From: Chloroflexi bacterium RBG_13_46_14
Lineage (GTDB): Bacteria > Chloroflexota > Dehalococcoidia > Dehalococcoidales > UBA2162
NCBI GenBank assembly: GCA_001796415.1
Contig: MGML01000062.1
Location: forward strand, 1 to 5,030
Direction of reading: 5' to 3'
DNA: 5,030 nucleotides
The notes beneath the pieces are model-generated. The model was not told the DNA's origin. It was given only the letters and a program-made list of their open reading frames with translations, and made no database searches. Below are positions 1-5,030 of the stretch, piece after piece; position 1 is the stretch's first letter, and each line of letters begins with the position of its first letter. The position numbers and the translations under genes were made by a program.

Positions 1-754
1 GCTTGACTTCAACGTCCATTCTGACAACCGTTTGTCTAATAAAGTGTGATTCCTTTTCTATCCATATTTCGAAGATAAAATGTCCTGAAAATGACTGGAT
101 AAGTTCAAAAGTATAACGGAACTGATTTTCCAGGCCGTATGAGTTCTTAAGAGTTCTATGAATTGTATAAATATCCTTTACCGGTATCACCAGTACATAA
201 CAATCTTTACTATTATAGACTTCACTCCGCAAACTCAATACAGTTTCTTCTTTCATGACCGTCAGGATGTTTTCGAATGAAACCAGTTTGTTCCAGCTCG
301 ATATTATTTGCTTTGATCTTATCCAGCCTGGAGATTTTCCATCCGTTTGCATTTCGATGTACAGGTCATCTCCGGCACTGTACATTTCCACTTCTATATC
401 AACCGGTATCTCGCCTTCGTCGAGAGTTGAGTTTATGGTAGCCCAGAGTGTTTTGTTACTAACGTCTACCTTTGCCGTCATTACCATATTCAAAGACTTT
501 TTATTATAAAAACCATTGTTAATATCTGAATATTCATAGACTAATCTCGTATCCTGGTAATAGCTTTCAATAGAGGCTGTCTTTTCTATTGTCCGTTTTT
601 TCAGCTTATCGAGTTCGATGCCGGAAAGCATGGACTGGTTCCCGGTTTGTGGAATATCGTCATGGTCACTCACACGCGGATTGTTAAAAACGAATATAGT
701 AGATAACAGGATAATCAGAAAAATGATGACGAAGAAGAACTTCCTGGACCTCAT
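1..754 (-). CDS. Membrane-anchored LolA/LppX-like protein, 3' end outside window (partial)
   Basis: The reading frame is open for 251 codons from ATG (754-752) to the window edge, so the C-terminus is missing. GGAGG at 768-764, nine bases before the ATG, supports this start. Residues 2-5 are basic (R2, R4, K5) and residues 6-23 are strongly hydrophobic, a signal-anchor or signal peptide; there is no lipobox cysteine and no clear signal peptidase I site, so I infer an anchored rather than a lipidated protein. After a polar linker (about 24-50) comes a helix-like stretch with a SIESYYQ segment (61-67), then alternating polar/hydrophobic strands, a PGWIR segment around W144, and near the end WIEKESHFIRQ starting at W231. 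The pattern of 'threonine-lysine helix, beta strands, W-I-[DE]-K-[ET] close to the end' recalls the LolA/LppX/DUF6612-like lipoprotein fold, which holds lipids or hydrophobic ligands outside the cytoplasm. That family assignment is inference from pattern only. It follows the DUF1326 gene by a 166 bp gap and may be a separate transcription unit. Confidence 0.8.
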   Translation of the reverse strand, partial: MRSRKFFFVIIFLIILLSTIFVFNNPRVSDHDDIPQTGNQSMLSGIELDKLKKRTIEKTASIESYYQDTRLVYEYSDINNGFYNKKSLNMVMTAKVDVSNKTLWATINSTLDEGEIPVDIEVEMYSAGDDLYIEMQTDGKSPGWIRSKQIISSWNKLVSFENILTVMKEETVLSLRSEVYNSKDCYVLVIPVKDIYTIHRTLKNSYGLENQFRYTFELIQSFSGHFIFEIWIEKESHFIRQTVVRMDVEVK

Positions 755-774
755 CGTTCCCAACCTCCACTACC

Positions 775-801
775 GGTTTGTCAGAAGGTTAAGGGTTTGT
801 C
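775..801. repeat. Pair of 8 bp direct repeats GGTTTGTC upstream of the anchored-protein gene
   Basis: GGTTTGTC occurs at 775-782 and again at 794-801, so the copies are 19 bp start to start, roughly two helical turns apart. They lie 20-50 bases upstream of the ATG at 754, in the position of a leader or operator. The first copy overlaps the palindrome ACCGGT (772-777). The spacing would suit a dimeric regulator, but two 8-mers in a short gap can arise by chance and no regulator is known from this window. Confidence 0.25.
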
Positions 802-849
802 GGTACTTTTACTTTTTACCAGCCCTGTTTTCCCGATTCTTTTACAGTA

Positions 850-904
850 CGAGCAATGAAGTTCTAAGTAGGATTTGAGTGATTTAGTGTATTATCCGAG
901 CAAT
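850..904. repeat. Pair of 8 bp direct repeats CGAGCAAT in the 755-920 intergenic gap
   Basis: CGAGCAAT is present at 850-857 and 897-904 (47 bp apart, start to start), just downstream of the DUF1326 stop codon on the minus strand. On the minus strand both read ATTGCTCG; the outer copy is followed by GATAAT, a -10-like hexamer, but I find no matching -35 box at 16-18 bp. I see no hairpin followed by a T-run in this gap, so where the upstream transcript ends is not evident. Confidence 0.2.
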
Positions 905-920
905 ATTGATTTATTACGGC

Positions 921-1508
921 TTATCCTTTAAGGTCAAACGCAGCCCTGGCGCCGCTGCGGTTTTTAAAATCCCAGTTTTTCCCGAAGTCGTTATATCTCC
1001 AGTAGTGCGTGTTGCAGATATTGAGAACCGGAAATGACATGCTGAAAATCGAGTTTTCAATACGCTGCGGTGTTTTACCGTCGCCGCCGATGGCTAATGA
1101 TGCTTCCCACTCAGCGTTCGGCATCTTGATACGACAGGTTCCGTTTTCCTCGCTGAATTCCATGTCCACGTATTTTACACCAAGGCAGTCTCGAATAAGC
1201 CCCATGCGCGGAACATTATTGACGAAGAAAGGTTCCAGGACTTTTCTCTGTTCTTCCGATGCTTTATTGCTGATGTAGATTGCTCCTTCACCGCCTTTTA
1301 CCATAAGGTCGACCATTTTTTCGGAATAGAGGTCGGCTACGGTGACTACCAGTGTCCCTCCCACATCTACACCGTCGATCTCTCCTTCCTGTATCTGGTA
1401 TAAGACGAACTGTTTACAGGGTTCATCCCTGTCCCTGCCGAAGTAAAAAGGGCAATGTCCTTCCGCAGCGCAGGACTCATGCCAGACACCTTTAATATTC
1501 CATGCCAT
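921..1508 (-). CDS. DUF1326 family protein (195 aa), overlaps the end of radA
   Basis: The protein begins MAWNIKGVWHESC and shows the layout of the DUF1326 family (Pfam PF07040): an N-terminal W-x-I-x-G strand, an E-S-C motif, a CP motif, a conserved EGEIDGVDVGGTLVV segment (41-55), and an 'IYIS-x-K-A-S-x-E-Q-R-x-V-L' segment (77-91). The biochemical role of the family is not established, so I give none. Cysteines are C13, C19, C31, C108, C125 and one near the C-terminus (in NICNTHYW). Typical members carry ESCNC...CPC at the N-terminus; here it is ESCAAEGHCPFYF, so the second cysteine of each pair is replaced. ATG also occurs one codon upstream (1511-1509), but AAGGAGG at 1521-1515 stands only 3 bases from that codon and 6 from the ATG at 1508, and family members usually start MAW, so I chose 1508. 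The start lies inside radA (17 bp overlap), which implies co-transcription and translational coupling. Family membership is likely; function is unknown. Confidence 0.88.
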   Translation of the reverse strand: MAWNIKGVWHESCAAEGHCPFYFGRDRDEPCKQFVLYQIQEGEIDGVDVGGTLVVTVADLYSEKMVDLMVKGGEGAIYISNKASEEQRKVLEPFFVNNVPRMGLIRDCLGVKYVDMEFSEENGTCRIKMPNAEWEASLAIGGDGKTPQRIENSIFSMSFPVLNICNTHYWRYNDFGKNWDFKNRSGARAAFDLKG

Positions 1509-2907
1509 CATTATCCTCCTTCGAGACTGCTTTCTTTTTTCTTACCAGTCCCAGTCTGACAGCTTCCCTCAGTGTTGAGGTAGTTATTACCTGTATGTCT
1601 TTACCAGGCGTATTCGAGCCTGTTTTAGGGACAAGGATTCGCTTGAAGCCAAGACGGGCAGCTTCATCGATACGCCGGTCAAGCTGTGATACCGTCCGAA
1701 GTTCGCCGCTGAGTCCAATTTCTCCAACTACAGCCAGTTCAGGATCTATGGGTATATCACGGGCACTGGAGGCTATCGCGAGAGCGATACCAAGGTCAGC
1801 CGCAGGTTCTCCTATTTTTATACCGCCGGCTACGTTGAGTATTACATCCTGAGTGGATAGCTTCAGGCCTATTCTCCGCGTCAGGACAGCGGTTACCAAC
1901 AGGAGGCGATTAAAATCGATACCATTAGCAGTGCGGCGCGGCTGACCGAAGCTGGTGGGATTGGTCAATGCCTGGATTTCCACCAGGAGGGGACGACTGC
2001 CTTCCAGTACAGGTACAACAGTCGAACCTATCGTTTCGCCGTAATGCTGCGACAGGAACGCCCGTGAGGGATTGTCTACTTCCACGAGTCCCTGCTGTTT
2101 CATCTCAAAGATACCGATCTCATTGGTAGAACCGAAGCGGTTTTTTACACATCTCAGCAGGCGGTAGCTGCTGAAAGACTCTCCTTCAAGGTAGAGGACA
2201 GCGTCTACGATATGCTCCAGAACGCGTGGGCCGGCTATAGAGCCGTCTTTGGTGACGTGCCCGACTATGAATACCGGAACAGCGCTGGCTTTAGCCCAGT
2301 TCATCAGACGCATCGTGCATTCGCGTACCTGGGTTATGCTGCCGGGTGCCGTTTCCACCTCCGGAAGGTATACTGCCTGGATAGAATCGATAATTACCAG
2401 TCCGGGTGAAAGGTCTTCAATTTGTTCTAATATTGCATCGAGGTTGGTTTCTGACAGGAGAAAGAGATTATCTCCCTTTATACCGAGTCGATCCGCCCTC
2501 AGTTTTATCTGGCGCTGAGTTTCCTCGCCCGAGACGTATACTACCCTGCCATGAGACCGGGTTACCAGTGATGATACCTGCAGCAGGAGTGTGGATTTGC
2601 CTATTCCAGGATCGCCGCCGATTAGCACCAGGGAGCCCGGAACGATGCCGCCGCCGAGAACTCGATTGAATTCAGGCATCGGCAGCGGAAAGCGGTCGGC
2701 CGTTTCGGTGTCGACCTGCGAAAGCTCCTGTGGCTGGTTTGCCGGAGATGCCGGTCTGGATGAGCGTACCGGGGCTGCGATTTTCTGCTCGTAAAAACTA
2801 TTCCACTCGTTGCAGCTGGGGCAGCGTCCCAGCCACTTCAGTTCTTCCCTGCCGCATTGCTGGCATACGAATACCGTTCTGCCGCCGGATTTCTCGGTTT
2901 TTGCCAT
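1492..2907 (-). CDS. radA: DNA repair protein RadA (471 aa)
   Basis: RadA (also called Sms) is a cytoplasmic RecA-like ATPase that works with RecA in homologous recombination, driving branch migration and extension of strand-exchange intermediates. All hallmark regions are visible: a four-cysteine zinc finger C15-x2-C18-x10-C29-x2-C32; a Pro/Ser-rich linker (about 45-65); the ATPase core starting near F73, with Walker A GDPGIGKST (98-106), the SGEE segment (126-129) and Walker B LVIIDS (170-175); the RadA-specific KNRFGS motif (255-260); and a C-terminal Lon-like domain (roughly 285-455) with GGIKIGEPAADLGIALAI and GEIGLSGELR. In the family this last domain is a non-proteolytic DNA-binding scaffold. 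Length matches the usual 450-470 residues and nothing is missing, so it should be functional. The ATG at 2907 begins the zinc-finger region at normal length; no Shine-Dalgarno sequence precedes it. It is 93 bp downstream of the patatin-like gene on the same strand, and its 3' end overlaps the DUF1326 gene. Confidence 0.98.
   Translation of the reverse strand: MAKTEKSGGRTVFVCQQCGREELKWLGRCPSCNEWNSFYEQKIAAPVRSSRPASPANQPQELSQVDTETADRFPLPMPEFNRVLGGGIVPGSLVLIGGDPGIGKSTLLLQVSSLVTRSHGRVVYVSGEETQRQIKLRADRLGIKGDNLFLLSETNLDAILEQIEDLSPGLVIIDSIQAVYLPEVETAPGSITQVRECTMRLMNWAKASAVPVFIVGHVTKDGSIAGPRVLEHIVDAVLYLEGESFSSYRLLRCVKNRFGSTNEIGIFEMKQQGLVEVDNPSRAFLSQHYGETIGSTVVPVLEGSRPLLVEIQALTNPTSFGQPRRTANGIDFNRLLLVTAVLTRRIGLKLSTQDVILNVAGGIKIGEPAADLGIALAIASSARDIPIDPELAVVGEIGLSGELRTVSQLDRRIDEAARLGFKRILVPKTGSNTPGKDIQVITTSTLREAVRLGLVRKKKAVSKEDNDGMEY
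1515..1521 (-). promoter_or_regulatory. Shine-Dalgarno site AAGGAGG for the DUF1326 gene, inside radA
   Basis: A full AAGGAGG is read on the minus strand within the last codons of radA. It is 3 bases from the ATG at 1511 and 6 bases from the next in-frame ATG at 1508. The 6-base gap is within the usual range, so this site decides in favour of 1508. Ribosomes finishing radA at 1492 pass directly over it, which fits translational coupling. Confidence 0.8.
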
Positions 2908-2913
2908 AAACTG

Positions 2914-2942
2914 ACTTTACTGCATTTACCAGGCTAATGCAA
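2914..2942 (-). promoter_or_regulatory. Candidate radA promoter, possibly giving a leaderless transcript
   Basis: On the minus strand TTGCAT (2942-2937) and TAAAGT (2919-2914) are separated by exactly 17 bases. The -35 matches consensus at 3 of 6 bases and the -10 at 4 of 6, also fitting the TANNNT form. The -10 box ends only 6 bases before the radA ATG (2907), so the transcript would start at or next to the A of ATG. This agrees with the absence of a Shine-Dalgarno sequence before radA. The match is weak in itself, and radA may instead be transcribed from upstream through the patatin gene. Confidence 0.35.
2921..2941. repeat. 6 bp inverted repeat TGCATT / AATGCA just upstream of radA
   Basis: TGCATT (2921-2926) and AATGCA (2936-2941) form a perfect inverted repeat with a 9-base loop. 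It is not followed by a T-run on either strand, so it is not a standard terminator. It lies within the spacer and -35 region of the candidate radA promoter, a position where a repressor or activator dimer could bind; that role is inference only. Confidence 0.35.
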
Positions 2943-2984
2943 GGCGTTATACCGGATTGCCAACATATTCCGGTTTTTGCCGCC
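2943..2984. repeat. Nested inverted repeat between the patatin-like gene and radA
   Basis: The inner arms ACCGGA (2951-2956) and TCCGGT (2969-2974) pair perfectly around a 12-base loop; the outer arms GGCG (2943-2946) and CGCC (2981-2984) pair across an asymmetric internal loop. The element starts 17 bases after the patatin stop codon (3003-3001). On the plus strand the inner stem runs into T2974-T2978, giving a terminator-like look, but no plus-strand gene ends here. On the minus strand no T-run follows, so it could at most be a weak or factor-assisted terminator, or an RNA 3'-end stabiliser, for the patatin message. Confidence 0.35.
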
Positions 2985-3000
2985 TGTAATCTTTTTCAAA

Positions 3001-5030
3001 TTATTCTTTCTTCGGCTGCTGTGTTTTCGGTTTTTTAACACGGTATTTTATTGAGAGAAAGCCTGCTATTGTGGCCAACACAATCATTCCGACGGCAATC
3101 CAGACAAGTGCCATATCCATATCGAGCCAGTCCAGGCTGAATAGAAGCCCCAGTATATACAGGACCAGTGTTATTGTCCCCCAGACTCCTGCGCCCAATA
3201 TTGCTATGCTGAAGATAGTCCTTACCAATGAATCTTTATCGAACAGTGCCCGTATTATCAGCGTCAGAGGGATTAATACGATGTTGAGAACCTTGCCTAT
3301 CCATTTATCCAGACATCCGAATACCTTGTTCCTTTTCCCGGCATTCTCCATGTCATACTTGCACATATCCCTGAAAGATAACACTGCATTCAGAATAAGC
3401 CTGGCTCTACTGTCCTGGGGAATATTACCTAAACTCTCAGCTCCAATATTGTAATCCTCAACCATGTATCGCTTATAGTCGACTCCCGGTTCCACCGCTT
3501 TCCGTGATTCTTTATTATCGCTTGTAAGGATATCCCTGATGATTGGATCCAGTATTTTGTCCTCATCAACTTTATTTTGCGATTTCCTGCACAGGGTGCG
3601 CACGATTATCTCCGCTGCATCCAGTCTGCCCCACATGATATCATTATCACGCCATTCTCTCTTGAGGAATCCACCGAAGTGGAAGAACGTATCTCCCGCT
3701 ACTTTTTTCTTAAGGTCGGATGTAATGAACTTAGCATCCTTTGGGCTTATACGCATAATTTCTATGGGGTCTCTCTCCCCAAGGTCGGCGATCACCTCGA
3801 CCGGGTGAATGAACATATCTCTGTATTCGAACTGGGTATATATCTTTTCTATTGGAGGGAATCCGGCTAACGGATGTGTATCTGGTAATTTAAATGAGTC
3901 GATGAAGCTGTCAATTTCCTTTACAAGAGTCAGACCGATGCCGGACAGTTCCTGGTAAACTTCTTGTAAACCTTTGAATTCGGAATCAGGGTCGGGATCA
4001 GAATATGAAAGCATGGTTTCAAGCAGGTCGCGGATTTTCTTTTTCAATTCATCATTATTTAAATTGTTTTGCAGGGCACCAATATATTCCCTGATCTTTT
4101 CGATAGGTGATACAAACCAGCCGCGCGGCTCCGCGACACTACTCCAGGTTCTCCATTCAGCGTTGTATACATTTTCCAGAAGAGCAGAGATACGCTCCAT
4201 GAATTCGTCTATTTTCTCAAGGTTATCCATGGATAACTGTTCGGTCTTGTATAGCAGTTCAGTTATTTCAACCAGGCGTAAAAGTCTTCGGATTCTGTAC
4301 TGGGAATCGAAACATTCCAGAAACTCAACCATTTTGTTGGGGTCTTCTGCAAGTTCCTTAAAAGTTTCTTTGAAGGCGTTTTTTATCAGTTTAACTGTAT
4401 TATCTTTCAATTCCGGAAGATTAACACTGCTTTGAATAAAAAGGTCCTGGAGACGGGTCTTCAGACGTGCCAGTTTTAGTTCCACGTAACCTCTGTACAG
4501 CGATTGATTTTCAAGGTGCTCTCTATAGCTTTCACCATCCATCCCAAGCAGGTCTTTTCCGGTTTCCATAATCACCTTTTCAGTCATGTCCAGCATGGCT
4601 TTGAACTCTTCTATCCGATTATTCCGGCTGTTAATCGTCTTCATATCGTTGGTAATACTTTCATAGGAACGGATACCAACCACCGCTTTTACAATTACCT
4701 CCCAGAATCCCGGTTCATTATTGTTATTGCTGTCTTTTACGAGTGTTTCGGGATCGGGTTCGACAAAATAAAGCACCCGGTCAACTTTATTCATAGCATG
4801 CCGTTTGAATATCGCAGCTATTGCATCTGAAAATGGTTTGTTGTTCAATACGCCGCCATCGGTAAGGTGTACGACGTCCTCGCCTGGTTCCATTAGTCTT
4901 TTATCACTCTCGTTTCCGCTGAGTAACGTAACCGGTCTCAGGGCAAACGGGAATGCGGAAGTAGCCCGGCTTGCTTTTACCAGCGTCTCGTTCATTTCCC
5001 TGGTAAAATCACTGATATCCCGGCCGAGTT
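3001..5030 (-). CDS. Patatin-like phospholipase with DUF3376-type domain and C-terminal membrane segments, 5' end outside window (partial)
   Basis: The frame is open to the window edge; the Met at 4995 is internal, since LGRDISDFTRE is coded in frame before it, so the true start lies beyond 5030. Numbering from that Met, A8-P21 (ASRATSAFPFALRP) and LTDGGVLNNKPF (44-55) are the second half of a patatin domain, with D46 (codon 4860-4858) the aspartate of the Ser-Asp catalytic dyad. The GxSxG serine and oxyanion glycines must be outside the window. VLYFVEPDP (74-82) follows, as in the actinobacterial-type patatin-related proteins. Residues about 100-385 are charged and helical. RISPKDAKF (415-423), HFGGFLKREWR (439-449) and WGRLDAAE (455-462) match the DUF3376 region found downstream of such patatins. 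The tail has hydrophobic segments near 569-584, 593-619 and 628-648, then a lysine-rich end, so the enzyme is probably membrane-tethered. Patatins hydrolyse acyl esters of phospholipids or other lipids; the substrate here is unknown. Confidence 0.9.
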   Translation of the reverse strand, partial: LGRDISDFTREMNETLVKASRATSAFPFALRPVTLLSGNESDKRLMEPGEDVVHLTDGGVLNNKPFSDAIAAIFKRHAMNKVDRVLYFVEPDPETLVKDSNNNNEPGFWEVIVKAVVGIRSYESITNDMKTINSRNNRIEEFKAMLDMTEKVIMETGKDLLGMDGESYREHLENQSLYRGYVELKLARLKTRLQDLFIQSSVNLPELKDNTVKLIKNAFKETFKELAEDPNKMVEFLECFDSQYRIRRLLRLVEITELLYKTEQLSMDNLEKIDEFMERISALLENVYNAEWRTWSSVAEPRGWFVSPIEKIREYIGALQNNLNNDELKKKIRDLLETMLSYSDPDPDSEFKGLQEVYQELSGIGLTLVKEIDSFIDSFKLPDTHPLAGFPPIEKIYTQFEYRDMFIHPVEVIADLGERDPIEIMRISPKDAKFITSDLKKKVAGDTFFHFGGFLKREWRDNDIMWGRLDAAEIIVRTLCRKSQNKVDEDKILDPIIRDILTSDNKESRKAVEPGVDYKRYMVEDYNIGAESLGNIPQDSRARLILNAVLSFRDMCKYDMENAGKRNKVFGCLDKWIGKVLNIVLIPLTLIIRALFDKDSLVRTIFSIAILGAGVWGTITLVLYILGLLFSLDWLDMDMALVWIAVGMIVLATIAGFLSIKYRVKKPKTQQPKKE

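Noticed and set aside
255..878. Plus-strand open frames at 255-509 and 618-878
   Set aside because: They are antisense to the anchored-protein gene, which has a good ribosome-binding site, a hydrophobic N-terminus and an uninterrupted frame to the window edge; the plus-strand translations resemble nothing known.
880..920. Promoter for the anchored-protein gene based on GATAAT (minus strand, near 893-898)
   Set aside because: No acceptable -35 hexamer lies 16-18 bases upstream, so a -10-like string alone is not enough.
1502..2794. Plus-strand open frames opposite radA
   Set aside because: radA is unambiguous over this whole stretch, so these are by-products of its codon pattern.
2951..2978. 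Rho-independent terminator on the plus strand (ACCGGA stem followed by five T)
   Set aside because: The stem is only 6 bp with a 12-base loop, and no plus-strand gene ends upstream of it; listed only as an inverted repeat.
2908..3000. SOS (LexA) box controlling radA
   Set aside because: I looked for GAAC-N4-GTTC and CTG-N10-CAG type sites in the gap and found no convincing match.
3974..4435. Plus-strand open frame of 153 codons (and similar ones at 3071-3454 and 4504-4830)
   Set aside because: They lie wholly opposite the patatin-like gene, whose frame has recognisable motifs throughout; their translations are serine-rich, low in domain character and lack a convincing ribosome-binding site.
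3001..4995. Met at 4995 as the true start of the patatin-like gene
   Set aside because: The frame continues upstream to the window edge with family-like sequence, no ribosome-binding site precedes this Met, and a start here would remove the catalytic serine half of the patatin domain.
1..5030. A mobile element, CRISPR array or new multi-gene defence system
   Set aside because: There are no transposase or integrase genes, terminal repeats, or regularly spaced repeats; a lone patatin next to radA does not make a defence cassette on this evidence.

Overview
The window is bacterial chromosomal DNA with four protein-coding genes, all on the minus strand, and short gaps between them. Read in the direction of transcription (high to low coordinates) they are: the 3' part of a large patatin-like lipid acyl hydrolase with a membrane-spanning C-terminus (3001-5030, start lies outside the window); radA, the recombination ATPase (1492-2907); a DUF1326-family protein (921-1508) that overlaps the end of radA; and the 5' part of a membrane-anchored protein that looks like the LolA/LppX-type periplasmic or extracellular fold (1-754, end lies outside the window). 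I see no RNA gene, mobile element or CRISPR array.

Taxonomy cannot be fixed from this window. The housekeeping gene radA, moderate base composition and strong AAGGAGG or GGAGG ribosome-binding sites on two genes show a bacterium. The mixture of a RadA of ordinary length, a DUF3376-type patatin and an N-terminally anchored LolA/LppX-like protein would fit Chloroflexota (Dehalococcoidia-like) or another monoderm lineage, but that is a guess from general resemblance.

Functionally, radA and the DUF1326 gene are the only pair clearly joined: the second gene starts inside the last codons of the first, with its ribosome-binding site inside radA, so they are probably co-transcribed and translationally coupled. 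The 93 bp gap between the patatin gene and radA holds two small inverted repeats and a weak promoter whose -10 box sits so close to the radA ATG that radA might be read from a leaderless transcript; no Shine-Dalgarno sequence precedes that ATG. The 166 bp gap between the DUF1326 gene and the anchored protein has two pairs of 8 bp direct repeats and no convincing terminator or promoter. The patatin, RadA and anchored protein have no obvious shared pathway.

I did not find evidence of a new multi-gene system. The points most worth a second look are the membrane-tailed patatin, the possible leaderless start of radA, and the altered cysteine motif of the DUF1326 protein.
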